Assembly (NCBI GenBank): GCA_036273515.1
Contig: DASUHM010000096.1
Span: forward strand, 1-36,557
DNA length: 36,557 nucleotides
Reading direction: 5' to 3'
From: Gaiellales bacterium
GTDB lineage: Bacteria > Actinomycetota > Thermoleophilia > Gaiellales > JAICJC01
Under the pieces are notes generated by a model that was given only the letters and a program-made list of their open reading frames with translations, was not told where the DNA came from and did no database searches. Shown here piece by piece: positions 7,065-14,435 of this stretch (the stretch's first letter is position 1; every line of letters begins with the position of its first letter). The translations under genes were made by a program, and so were the position numbers.

Positions 7065-7915
7065 GCGTGCAGCGGCAGGCGGTCGGCCAACAGCCCGGCG
7101 ATGTCCGAGACCGAGAGCGGGTCCTCGCCGGTGAGGGTGCGGTAGTCGTCGCTCGTGACGTCGAACTCGCCGGCGCGCAGCGCGGCGTACGACGTGAGGC
7201 CGGCCTGGATCGCCCACGGGTCCTTGCCACGCGCCCGCCAGCGCTCCTCCCACCAGGCGTCGCTGGTCGGCGCGTAGCGGTAGTTCTGGCCCGTGACGGC
7301 CCACGCGATCTCGGCCAGCTCGCGCATGCTGACCGACTGGGGCGTGACGATGTCGTAGGCCTTGCCCTCGTGGCCCGGCTCGGTGAGCGTGACCGCGATC
7401 GCCCGGGCCAGCTCGGGCCGGTAGGAGAAGCTCATGCGGCCCTCGCCCGCGGGCACCGTGTTCAGGCCGTCTGAGTCGAACCAGCCAGGGATGTCGTCGG
7501 CGTACATCGAGCTTCGGATCGCCGTCCAGGGCACGCCGGACTCCGCCAGCAGCCGCTCCGTCTCGCCGTGCGAGCGGGCGTGCAGGAAGATCGCGTCCGG
7601 CCCGGCGGCCACGAAGGAGAGGTAGACGATGTGGGCGACGCCGGCCGAGGCGGCCGCCTCGATGAAGGAGCGGTGGTGGGGGACGCACTGGTCGGGCCCC
7701 TCGTGCAACGACACCATGAAGACGCGGTCGTCCGGCTCGAGCGCGTCGGCGATCGACAGGGGGTCGCCGTAGTCGCCCATCGCGATCTCGGCGCCGGCGA
7801 TGTCGGGCGCTCGGAGCGGGTCGCGCACGAGCAGGCGCTGGCGCATGCCGCGCGTCGAGAGCTCGCCGGCCACCAGGCGGCCCACGTGGCCTGTGGATCC
7901 GGTGACGACGAGCAT
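7061..7915 (-). CDS. NmrA-like NAD(P)H-binding reductase (atypical SDR)
   Basis: A 284-residue Rossmann-fold protein beginning MLVVTGSTGHVGRLVAGEL, with the GxxGxxG dinucleotide site at residues 6-12. RLLVRDP (about residue 30) is typical of NADP-binding atypical SDRs of the NmrA/QOR2 class. A mid-protein Tyr-x-Ser segment (VYLSFVAAG) lies where the degenerate catalytic region sits. YDIVTPQSVSMRELAEIA is the usual C-terminal segment of this class. Members reduce quinones or sense NADP; the substrate is unknown. A TAGGCT box ends 6 bases before the ATG, so a separate leaderless transcript is possible. It lies 35 bases after the cupin gene and is translationally coupled to the MFS gene. Confidence 0.87.
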   Translation of the reverse strand: MLVVTGSTGHVGRLVAGELSTRGMRQRLLVRDPLRAPDIAGAEIAMGDYGDPLSIADALEPDDRVFMVSLHEGPDQCVPHHRSFIEAAASAGVAHIVYLSFVAAGPDAIFLHARSHGETERLLAESGVPWTAIRSSMYADDIPGWFDSDGLNTVPAGEGRMSFSYRPELARAIAVTLTEPGHEGKAYDIVTPQSVSMRELAEIAWAVTGQNYRYAPTSDAWWEERWRARGKDPWAIQAGLTSYAALRAGEFDVTSDDYRTLTGEDPLSVSDIAGLLADRLPLHA

Positions 7916-7950
7916 GCCGCCAGCCTATCCCCGCGCGGGGGCCGCCCGCG

Positions 7951-8346
7951 TCAGAGAAGCTCGGATTCGTGCGCGCGGAAGATCGCGCCGTAGTCGCTCG
8001 CGCCCGTGGCGTGCAGGTCCCGCACCAGCCGCTCGATGCGCGGCGTCATCACGAGCAGGTAGCGGGCCGGCTCCGGCCGGGCGTTCCAGAACGTGTGCGG
8101 CGTGCCCCGCGGGACGAGCACGGCGGCGCCGGGTCCGGCCTCGACGAGCTCGTCGCCGACCCGGAAGCCGAGCGTGCCTTCGAGCACGTACCAGGCCTCG
8201 TCGTCGGCGTGGTGGACGTGGAGCCCGGCGATCGGCCGGTCGGGGCCGGTGACGCCGCCCGGGTCTCCCCACTCGACCATCACGAAGTCGCCGTCGGGGA
8301 GCCCGAGCGGGCCGTCGCGAAGCGCGGGCGCGCGGGTCGGTTCCAT
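7951..8346 (-). CDS. Small single-domain cupin
   Basis: A 131-residue beta-barrel protein. Cupin motif 1 is HVHHADDEAWYVLEGTLGF (His-x-His, then Glu, then Gly; about residues 43-61), and motif 2 is LVPRGTPHTFWNARP with the third metal His (about residues 77-91). These residues would bind Fe, Mn or Zn. The product may be a dioxygenase, an isomerase or a sensor; nothing decides between them. TAGGAT lies 7 bases before the ATG, with no ribosome site, suggesting a leaderless start inside the run. It sits 16 bases after the SRPBCC gene. Confidence 0.85.
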   Translation of the reverse strand: MEPTRAPALRDGPLGLPDGDFVMVEWGDPGGVTGPDRPIAGLHVHHADDEAWYVLEGTLGFRVGDELVEAGPGAAVLVPRGTPHTFWNARPEPARYLLVMTPRIERLVRDLHATGASDYGAIFRAHESELL

Positions 8347-8362
8347 GCGCCTGATCCTACGC

Positions 8363-8824
8363 CTACTCCTCGGCCGGGAACGCCTCGCCGGTCTCGAGCA
8401 CCGTCTTCAGGTTGCTGAGGATGAACGACCAGCCGCGCACGCTGGCGGCGGTCTTCGGCGCGCCTTCGAGCCTGTCGTGCACGAGCGTCAGCCTGGACGT
8501 CCCGCCCCGGGCCGGCTCGATCTCCCAGGTGACGCGACTCTCGTCTTCGGCCGCCAGCTCGTCGTCGTAGAGGCTGCGCCAGGTGTGGGCGAACCGGCGG
8601 GGCGGGTCGCATTCGAGGATCGTGTTGTCGCCCCAGAGGCGCGAGCGGTCAGGCGACCACGTGCGCCGCGAGGCGCCGACCTCGAGCGGGCCCGGGTCGA
8701 GCTGGGCGCCGTGGAAGTACCTCGCGATGGTCTCCGGGTTCGTGATCGCGTCCCACACCTGCTCGGGCGTCGCCCGGATGTAGAGCTGGTAGACCTGGGT
8801 GGTCGTCTCGGTCATGGTGGTCAT
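8363..8824 (-). CDS. SRPBCC / AHSA1-type START-fold protein
   Basis: A 153-residue member of the Aha1 C-terminal-like (activator of Hsp90 homologue) SRPBCC group. Characteristic segments are YIRATPEQVWDAITNPE (about residues 15-31), ARYFHG, the middle strand FAHTWRS, and a C-terminal helix RGWSFILSNLKTVLETGE. The fold has a ligand cavity. In many bacteria such a gene follows an ArsR regulator, as here, where the two overlap by four bases (ATGA). It may bind a hydrophobic ligand or act with the regulator; the exact role is unknown. Confidence 0.88.
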   Translation of the reverse strand: MTTMTETTTQVYQLYIRATPEQVWDAITNPETIARYFHGAQLDPGPLEVGASRRTWSPDRSRLWGDNTILECDPPRRFAHTWRSLYDDELAAEDESRVTWEIEPARGGTSRLTLVHDRLEGAPKTAASVRGWSFILSNLKTVLETGEAFPAEE

Positions 8825-9138
8825 GCGGTGTCCTCCAGGCTGGTCTTGAGGTCGAGCAGCGCCGACACCTCGTGTGCCCGGTACTTGTCGATCCAGCGGT
8901 CGTGGATCTGCCGGATCGGCACCGGGTTCAGGAAGTGGAGCTTCTCCCGGCCCCGCTTGCGGGAGACGACGAGCCCCGCCCCCTCCAGCACCTTCAGGTG
9001 CTTCATCGCCCCGAACCGGGTCATCTCGAGTTGCGCCTCGAGGTCGGTGAGCGTGCGGCCGTCACGCTCGAACAGCCGATCGAGCAGCGACCGGCGGGTC
9101 GGGTCTGCGAGCGCCTTGAAGACGAGGTCGTCGTCCAT
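8821..9138 (-). CDS. ArsR-family winged-helix transcriptional regulator
   Basis: A 105-residue regulator starting MDDDLVFKALADPTRRSLL, the standard start of the ArsR subgroup linked to SRPBCC genes. The helix-turn-helix is TLTDLEAQLEMTRFGAMKHL (about residues 29-48) and the wing is GLVVSRKRGREKLHFLN. The metal-site Cys residues of arsenic sensors are absent, so it probably senses an organic ligand or its SRPBCC partner. I chose ATG 9138 over upstream in-frame ATGs because a consensus promoter leaves the transcript start at about this ATG. The palindrome between -35 and -10 predicts autorepression. The gene is coupled to the SRPBCC gene by a 4-base overlap. Confidence 0.9.
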   Translation of the reverse strand: MDDDLVFKALADPTRRSLLDRLFERDGRTLTDLEAQLEMTRFGAMKHLKVLEGAGLVVSRKRGREKLHFLNPVPIRQIHDRWIDKYRAHEVSALLDLKTSLEDTA

Positions 9139-9145
9139 CGCCCCG

Positions 9146-9175
9146 ATCATAGGTGACCAAATGGTCACATGTCAA
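9146..9175 (-). promoter_or_regulatory. Sigma-70-like promoter for the arsR run
   Basis: On the minus strand the -35 TTGACA (9175-9170) and the -10 TATGAT (9151-9146) are 18 bases apart. The -10 ends 7 bases before the ATG at 9138, which puts the transcription start at or next to the start codon and gives a leaderless mRNA. Confidence 0.8.
9153..9168. promoter_or_regulatory. Operator palindrome GTGACCA-N2-TGGTCAC
   Basis: Perfect 7-base arms with a 2-base centre fill the -35/-10 spacer of the arsR promoter. The position would block RNA polymerase. The site also lies 39 bases before the divergent methyltransferase gene, so one regulator could control both directions. Confidence 0.75.
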
Positions 9176-9206
9176 GCCGCGCGTCCACCTCCGGTAGAAC
9201 ACGGCC

Positions 9207-9968
9207 ATGGAGCCCGATCAGGTCGTCCGCGAGTTCACCCACCAGTCCGAGTCGTTCAACGTCGCGGCGGTGATGCGCTCGGCCGACACGCTCGGCCGGC
9301 TCGTCGGCCTGATCCCGGCTGCGCCGGATGCGCACTGGCTCGATGCGGCCTGCGGTCCGGGCCTGGTCGCCCGCGGTCTCGCGCACCGGGTCGGCGAGGT
9401 GCGCGGCGTCGACATGACGCCGGCGATGGTCGAGGTCGCGCGGCGCGAGGCGGCGGCGGAGGGCATCCGAAACGCCGTCTTCTCGGTCGGCGACGCGACC
9501 GCACTCGACTTCGCGGACGCGAGCTTCGACGGCGCCGTCACCCGCTTCAGCCTGCATCACATCCCGGTGCCGGGTCGCGTCGTCACGGAGCTGGCCCGGG
9601 TCGTGCGTCCCGGTGGCGCCGTCGTGCTCGCCGATCACGTCACCTCGGCCGACGCCGACGAGGCCGCATGGCATCAGGAGATCGAGCGCCTGCGCGACCC
9701 GTCGCACTGGGCCTGCCTGACGCCGGCGCGGCTGCGGGCGCTCGGCGAGGCGGCCGGCCTCGTGCTCGACCGCGAGGACGAGACGCAGATCTCGATCGAC
9801 TACGAGGAGTGGATCGGCCGCGGCAGCGGCGGGCCGGGCTCAGCCGGCCTGATCGCCCGGGCGCTCGCCGACCGCGTCCCCGCTCCCGATGTCTTCCGGG
9901 TCGTCGACCGCAGCGATGGGCGCCGTCTCGAGCTGCGTTACTGGGTCTCGGTCTGGCTTCGGCCGTGA
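9207..9968 (+). CDS. Class I SAM-dependent methyltransferase (UbiE/type-11-like)
   Basis: A 253-residue methyltransferase. Motif I is WLDAACGPGLVARGLA (about residues 44-59) and binds S-adenosylmethionine. The acidic end of strand 2 is VRGVDMTPAMVEVAR, motif II is GDATALDFADASFDGAVTRF, and post-II is ARVVRPGGAVVLADHV. This is the pattern of small-molecule methyltransferases. It is divergent from the arsR run across 68 bases that contain the palindrome. A TAGAAC box 6 bases before the ATG suggests a leaderless transcript. The substrate is unknown. Its 3' end overlaps the convergent tatA-like gene by about 129 bases. Confidence 0.88.
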   Translation: MEPDQVVREFTHQSESFNVAAVMRSADTLGRLVGLIPAAPDAHWLDAACGPGLVARGLAHRVGEVRGVDMTPAMVEVARREAAAEGIRNAVFSVGDATALDFADASFDGAVTRFSLHHIPVPGRVVTELARVVRPGGAVVLADHVTSADADEAAWHQEIERLRDPSHWACLTPARLRALGEAAGLVLDREDETQISIDYEEWIGRGSGGPGSAGLIARALADRVPAPDVFRVVDRSDGRRLELRYWVSVWLRP

Positions 9969-10277
9969 CCGGCGCCGGTGGCGGCCGGCCGGCTCCGCGT
10001 TCGAAGCTGCGCCGGGCGGGTGGTACGAGGCCGGCGGGCTGTACGCCTCGGTCGAGTCGGCCGGCGGGACATAGGACGGTGGCGGGACGTACGACTGCGG
10101 CGGCTCGAACGCCGGCGGCGCCGGCCGGTCGTCGTCGTGGCCGCTGATCCCGGCCCGGAACTCGCGCATGCCGCGCCCGATCGCGTTCCCCGCCTCGGGC
10201 AGCCGCTTCGGCCCCAGGAACACGAGCGCGATCACGAGCACGAGCAGGATTTCCGGTAACCCAAGCTGAAACGGCAT
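9840..10277 (-). CDS. tatA: TatA/E-family twin-arginine translocase component with Pro/Tyr-rich tail
   Basis: A 145-residue protein. MPFQLGLPEILLVLVIALVF then LGPKRLPEAGNAIGRGMREF is a textbook TatA start: a short N-terminus, one membrane helix (about residues 8-21), the FLGPKRLPE hinge and an amphipathic helix. TatA forms the pore part of the Tat pathway, and this window's flavoprotein is a Tat substrate candidate. After residue 50 the tail is rich in Pro and Tyr with imperfect SYxPP repeats, then basic, then acidic. The first ATG at 10277 is chosen. The C-terminal 43 codons are antisense to the methyltransferase gene, so a frameshift or a shorter natural end deserves checking. No tatC is nearby. 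Confidence 0.85.
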   Translation of the reverse strand: MPFQLGLPEILLVLVIALVFLGPKRLPEAGNAIGRGMREFRAGISGHDDDRPAPPAFEPPQSYVPPPSYVPPADSTEAYSPPASYHPPGAASNAEPAGRHRRRSRPKPDRDPVTQLETAPIAAVDDPEDIGSGDAVGERPGDQAG

Positions 10278-10444
10278 CAATGCACCCCGCGGTCAGGCTA
10301 GCATCGCGGATCGGCCTTGGACGGGCCGTGTTAAAGGTTGGTTGCAAGGGGGTTGCCGCCGGCGGCGGGAGCCGTACCCTTGGACTGGAGGCCCCATGGA
10401 CGTCTTCGGGGCCGTCGAGAGCACTCAAGGAGGGAAGGGCACAC

Positions 10445-11971
10445 ATGTCGCATCGTCGACGCGCCGGCCGAGCGCTGGCGGGGATCGGGTTGCTCGCAGT
10501 GGCCGCGGTGGCATCCGCAGGCCCGGCAGGCGCCGCAACGCACAGCATCAGCCAGTTCACGATCAAGAGCCCGAACAATCAGCCGGGCGACATGACGATC
10601 GGGAACGACGGGAACGTCTGGTTCGTCGACCAGGCGACGAGCAAGGTTGCCCGGGTCACCAGGTCGGGCGGCATCGCCGGCTTCCTGGCCGCCGCGAACA
10701 GCCATCCGGTGGGGATCACGACGGGCTCCGACGGGGCCGTCTGGTTTACCGAGACGGCCGTAAACAGGGTCGGCCGCACGGTGTCGGGCTCGACCATCAA
10801 CCAGATCGCGCTGCCCACCACGGGTGTGAACGCGGTCAAGAGCCCGCGCGGCATCACGGCGGGCCCGGACGGCAACCTCTACGTGGTCGGCTTCAGCACG
10901 AACAACGTCGCCCGGATCAACGTCGGGACGCCTCACACCGTGACCAACGTCGCCAGCCTCGGCGCCGGCAAGGGCCCGGTGCGGATCACGACCGGTCCCG
11001 ACGGCAACCTGTGGGTGACCGAGACCACGAGCCATCAGGTCGCCCGGGTCACGCCCGGCGGCGGCGTCACCCAGTTCAACCTGCCGGCCAAGGCCGCGCC
11101 GTCCCGGATCGTCTCCGGCCCCGACGGCAACCTGTGGGTCACCGAGCCGGGGATCAACAAGGTCGCGGTCGTCACGACCGCCGGCACCGTCAGCCAGATC
11201 GGCATCGCCGGCAAGCCGACCGGCATCACCTCGGGCGCCGACAACTTCATGTGGGCGACGCTCCAGAGCGGCACGGGCGGCAACGCCATCGCCCGCATCC
11301 CGATCGCGGCTCCGCGCACGATCAAGAAGTTCACGGTCCCGACCGCGAAGTCGCTCCCGAGCGGCATCACCGTCGGCGACGACGGCAACATCTGGTTCAG
11401 CGAGACGGCCGGGAACAAGATCGGCCGCCTCATGGATGCCCCCGGCCACACGAGCTTCGTGGCCGTGAACGACCACGGCTACGCGCCGGCCTCGCAGGGC
11501 ATCGCGCTCCAGACCGGCAAGAACCACACGCCGACCAAGGTGGAGTGGCTGTTCCGCGGCGCCAAGAGCCACAGCGTCGTCGACTCGACGGGCCTCGGCC
11601 TGTTCAGCTCGGGCACGCAGGCGCCGGGCACGAACTTCGTCACGACGTTCGGGAGTGCGGGGGCGTTCACGTACCACTCGACCGTCGGCACGGACACGAT
11701 GACCGGCACCATCAAGGTCACCCCGAGCGCGGTGCTCTCGAACGGGAACATCATCGTCTCGGTCGGCAACTCCGCGATGAGCGGCAGCGTCACCTGCGAC
11801 GTGCAGGTCGAGGCACCCGGAGCGACCGTGTTCTCGCCTGCTGGCAGCAACATCACCAACACGACGTTCACCTACAACCCGAGCGCACACGGCGTGTACA
11901 AGTTCCAGGTGCGCACGGTCAACGGCGGCAACATGTCGGGCTGGTCTCCCTCGGCCCGCGTGACCTTCTAG
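10445..11971 (+). CDS. Secreted Vgb-like beta-propeller with a C-terminal cupredoxin-like domain
   Basis: A 508-residue exported protein with signal peptide 1-31 (MSHRRRAGRALAGIGLLA onwards to AGAA). Residues about 32-330 are repeats of the streptogramin/virginiamycin-B-lyase-like propeller, each blade carrying a GPDGNLWVTE-type motif (GNDGNVWFVD, GSDGAVWFTE, GPDGNLYVVG, GPDGNLWVTE twice, GDDGNIWFSE). The next ~100 residues (FVAVNDHGYAPASQ, KVEWLFRG, SHSVVDSTGLGLFSSG, AFTYHSTVGTDTMTGTIKV) follow a plastocyanin-like sheet. The Cys and second His expected in the last copper-binding loop are missing, so copper binding is doubtful. The last ~85 residues look like an Ig-like domain. The start is fixed by AAGGAGGG 10 bases upstream. 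The function may be adhesion or extracellular binding rather than lyase activity. Confidence 0.85.
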   Translation: MSHRRRAGRALAGIGLLAVAAVASAGPAGAATHSISQFTIKSPNNQPGDMTIGNDGNVWFVDQATSKVARVTRSGGIAGFLAAANSHPVGITTGSDGAVWFTETAVNRVGRTVSGSTINQIALPTTGVNAVKSPRGITAGPDGNLYVVGFSTNNVARINVGTPHTVTNVASLGAGKGPVRITTGPDGNLWVTETTSHQVARVTPGGGVTQFNLPAKAAPSRIVSGPDGNLWVTEPGINKVAVVTTAGTVSQIGIAGKPTGITSGADNFMWATLQSGTGGNAIARIPIAAPRTIKKFTVPTAKSLPSGITVGDDGNIWFSETAGNKIGRLMDAPGHTSFVAVNDHGYAPASQGIALQTGKNHTPTKVEWLFRGAKSHSVVDSTGLGLFSSGTQAPGTNFVTTFGSAGAFTYHSTVGTDTMTGTIKVTPSAVLSNGNIIVSVGNSAMSGSVTCDVQVEAPGATVFSPAGSNITNTTFTYNPSAHGVYKFQVRTVNGGNMSGWSPSARVTF

Positions 11972-11986
11972 TCGCAACACCGAAAG

Positions 11987-12020
11987 ACGCCGGCCGGAGA
12001 GTCCGCTCTCCGGCCGGCGT
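11987..12020. terminator. 15-bp bidirectional hairpin terminator
   Basis: ACGCCGGCCGGAGAG (11987-12001) and CTCTCCGGCCGGCGT (12006-12020) pair perfectly around TCCG. It lies between the convergent propeller gene (stop 11971) and the ornithine-cyclodeaminase-like gene (stop 12028), serving both. Confidence 0.85.
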
Positions 12021-12027
12021 TCGCAAT

Positions 12028-13032
12028 TCAGCGGTAGGGCAGCCGCGTCCCGACGCCCATGTCCCGCGCGCGCTCGAGCATCGCTTGGCCCAGCGCGATG
12101 TCGGTCGTCGAGAGGCCGCGGTGCCAGAGCAGGATGCGCTCGTCGGCGCGCTCCCGGCCGGGCCGGTCGCCGCACACGATCTGGCCGAGCTCGGCATGCA
12201 CCCGCTCCGCCGTCAGCCGGCCCGAGTCGACGTGCGCGCGCAGCGCCCCGAGCGGGCCGGCATGGGCCTGGCCCCAGTCGTCGACGACGATCTTTTGCAT
12301 CGCGTCGGTCAGGTCGAGCTCGACGGCGCTGACGGTGCCGTAGGGCACGACCAGCGTTCCCGGGCCGATCCAGGCGGTGCGCAGGAGCGGCTCGGGCGCC
12401 TCGAGCCGTGACGCCTCGACGACGATGTCGGCGCCGCGGACGCACTCCTCCCAGCCGTCGACCGCCCGCACATCGGCGTGCAGCTCGGCGTCCAGCCGCT
12501 CGGCCAGCGCCGCCCGGCTCTCGGCGGTACGCGAGTGGATGCGCACCTCCTCGATGGCGGGCAGGACGTGGCACAGCAGGCGCACGTTCCACTCCGCCGT
12601 GCCCCTGCTGCCGACGTGGCCGAGGACGCGGCTGTCCGGCCGGGCCAGGTGGCGGCCGCCGATGGCGGTCACGGCGCCCGTGCGCATCGCGGTGATCGCG
12701 GTCGCGTCGACGATCGCGATGGGGACGCCCGTCGCCGGGTCCATCAGCAGCAGCAGCGCCAGCTCGGAGGGGAGGCCGAGCCGGCCGTTGTCGACGAAGT
12801 CGCCCACCACCTTCACCCCGGCCACGCCGTCGCGCGGGAGCGACCCGCGCAGGACGTTGAAGTGTCCGTCGGCGCCTGCGCCGGGGAAGAGGTGGACGCG
12901 CGGCTCGAGCACGACCTCGCCGCGGCCCTGGGCGGCCAGCACGTCGGCCACCGGATCGAGGATCGCGTCGCCGGCCAGCTCGAGCCGCTCGACGTCGGCG
13001 CCGCTCAGGTAGGTCAGCTCGATTCCTGCCAC
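12028..13032 (-). CDS. Ornithine cyclodeaminase / mu-crystallin family protein
   Basis: A 334-residue NAD(P)-dependent protein. LTYLSGADVERL is the family start. GVKVVGDFVDNGRLGLPSEL (about residues 72-91) and ITAMRTGAVTAIGGRHLARP (about 117-136) are the substrate-binding Lys and Arg-Thr-Gly segments. RVLGHVGSRGTAEWNVRLL is a Rossmann site; note the GxGxQA form is altered to GHVGSRGTAE. VVVEASRLEAPEPLL and DDWGQAHAGPLG follow the family pattern. Members include ornithine cyclodeaminase, alanine dehydrogenase, ketimine reductases and EutC of ectoine breakdown. The GTG at 13032 overlaps the upstream lyase stop by 19 bases, so the pair is coupled. Joint action with the lyase on one amino acid or imine is inferred. 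Confidence 0.85.
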   Translation of the reverse strand: MAGIELTYLSGADVERLELAGDAILDPVADVLAAQGRGEVVLEPRVHLFPGAGADGHFNVLRGSLPRDGVAGVKVVGDFVDNGRLGLPSELALLLLMDPATGVPIAIVDATAITAMRTGAVTAIGGRHLARPDSRVLGHVGSRGTAEWNVRLLCHVLPAIEEVRIHSRTAESRAALAERLDAELHADVRAVDGWEECVRGADIVVEASRLEAPEPLLRTAWIGPGTLVVPYGTVSAVELDLTDAMQKIVVDDWGQAHAGPLGALRAHVDSGRLTAERVHAELGQIVCGDRPGRERADERILLWHRGLSTTDIALGQAMLERARDMGVGTRLPYR

Positions 13033-14435
13033 CGCACCGCCTCGCGCACCCGTTCCTGCAGTCGCCCGGACTCCACCAGCTCGCGGGCGACCCGCTCGAC
13101 CTCGCCGCCGAGCGGCCGGTCGTCGCCGAGCGGCGGCACGAGCTCGCGCACGGCCGCGTGGGCCGCGGCGGCGCCCCGGCCGAGGCGGTCGGGCGCCGCC
13201 AGGTCGACGGCGAGGGCCGCGCAGACGAGCTCCACCGCCACGACCCGCTCGAGCAGCCCGAGCTGCGCCTCGAGGCGGAAGGCCGCAGCGGCGGCGTTCG
13301 TGGCGTCGTCCTCGACGCCGTCGGCGCCGAAGCGCGGGTCGATCGCCAGGGGCGCGGCCAGGTGGCGGATGTCGACGGCGAGCGACTGCGAGGTCTTGAG
13401 CAGCGGCGCCACGCCGGAGCGGCCCTCGCCGTCCCGGGTCAGGTTGGCGGGCAGGCCGCTGAGCCGGTCGGTCGCGAGGCGCGCCGGCCGCTCGGACGCC
13501 GGCCCCGCCGCCTGGGAGACGGCGATGGCGCAGGCGTCGAGGGCGAGCGCGAGGGCCGGCGTGTGGAAGTTGCCGGTCGAGACGACCCTGCCGCCCGCCA
13601 GCACGAGCGGGTTCTCGCCGGCGCCGTTGAGCGCGGCGGCAACGGCGGTCGCGAGCGCGTCGAGCGACCAGCGCAGCGCGCCGTGGACGTGGCTCACGCA
13701 GCGAAAGCTGAGCGGATCCTGGAGGCGGCGGCCGGGGCCGTCGAGGAGCGAGCCGCCGCGCAGGAGCTCGCGCAGGCCGGCCGCCTCCCACTCCTGGCCG
13801 GGCGCCGGGTGGGCGCCGGCCACGTCCGCGGCGACCGGCGAGGTCGACGCACGGAACCCCTCCATCGAGAGCGCCGCGGCGATGCCGAGCGCCTCGAGCA
13901 GGCTCTCCGCGCGCGCGTGCGCGAGGGCGGCCACCCCGGCCGCGACCGCCGGCGCGCTGCAGAGCGCAAGGCCGTCGCCCGGGCCGAGGCGGGCAGGCTC
14001 CACGCCGGCGCGGCGCAGGGCGTCGGCGCCGGGCAGTCGCTCGCCGCCGACGTCGGCCTCGCCCTCGCCCATGACGACCAGGCCGATGTGGGCCAGCAGG
14101 CACAGGTCGCCGGAGCCGATCGACCCGCTGCGGGGGACGACCGGATGGACGCCGGCGTTCAGCATGGCGGCGAGCGTCTCGGCGACCGCCGGCGACGCGC
14201 CGCTCCCGCCGGCGCAGAGCCCGTTCAGGCGAGCGACCATCGCCGCCCGCACCGAGGCGGGTGCGAGCGGCTCGCCGACCGCGGCCGCGCGGCCGCGCAG
14301 GATCCGGGCCGACTGCTCGGCCGCCCGCTCGGGCGCGATCGCCTCGCCCACGCGCGCGCCGAGACCGGTGGTCAGGCCGTAGACGGGGCGGCCCTCGGCC
14401 AGGGCGCGGTCGAGCCCTGCCCGCGCATCGTGCAT
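13014..14435 (-). CDS. Histidine/phenylalanine ammonia-lyase-fold protein with disrupted MIO motif
   Basis: A 473-residue protein from the first canonical ATG. It clearly belongs to the aromatic amino acid lyase family: YGLTTGLGARVG (catalytic Tyr19), VPRSGSIGSGDLCLLAH (residues 100-116), QDPLSFRCVSHVHGA, STGNFH and GLPANLT. Histidine ammonia-lyases read GSVGASGDLAPLAH and LLNGTQ. Here the loop lacks one residue (Gly-Ser-Gly instead of Ala-Ser-Gly) and the conserved Asn-Gly after it is replaced (LCSAPAV, about 158-164). The autocatalytic MIO prosthetic group may not form. Upstream codons in the same frame, back to 14552, spell convincing family N-terminal sequence (GVTPADVTDVARHGRRVD) but contain no ATG, GTG or TTG. 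The true start may therefore be a rare codon. Likely a C-N lyase on an unusual substrate, co-transcribed with the cyclodeaminase-like gene. Confidence 0.85.
   Translation of the reverse strand: MHDARAGLDRALAEGRPVYGLTTGLGARVGEAIAPERAAEQSARILRGRAAAVGEPLAPASVRAAMVARLNGLCAGGSGASPAVAETLAAMLNAGVHPVVPRSGSIGSGDLCLLAHIGLVVMGEGEADVGGERLPGADALRRAGVEPARLGPGDGLALCSAPAVAAGVAALAHARAESLLEALGIAAALSMEGFRASTSPVAADVAGAHPAPGQEWEAAGLRELLRGGSLLDGPGRRLQDPLSFRCVSHVHGALRWSLDALATAVAAALNGAGENPLVLAGGRVVSTGNFHTPALALALDACAIAVSQAAGPASERPARLATDRLSGLPANLTRDGEGRSGVAPLLKTSQSLAVDIRHLAAPLAIDPRFGADGVEDDATNAAAAAFRLEAQLGLLERVVAVELVCAALAVDLAAPDRLGRGAAAAHAAVRELVPPLGDDRPLGGEVERVARELVESGRLQERVREAVRWQESS

Noticed and set aside
5853-7688. 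A 611-codon reading of the MFS gene starting far upstream
   Set aside because: The upstream extension is antisense-free but out of frame with the NmrA-like gene, which is clearly coding. The ATG at 7064 overlapping that gene's stop is the natural start.
12059-12343. Short plus-strand frames opposite the cyclodeaminase-like gene
   Set aside because: They are Arg/Ser-rich shadows. The minus-strand protein has full family motifs.
10342-12411. A long plus-frame overlapping the propeller gene
   Set aside because: It is a +1 shadow of the propeller gene and the following minus-strand gene, with no signal, domain or ribosome site.
10331-12592. A 753-codon minus-strand frame opposite the beta-propeller gene
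   Set aside because: Its Arg/Asp/Gly-rich composition with no domain is typical of antisense shadow frames. The plus strand has a signal peptide, repeats and a ribosome site.
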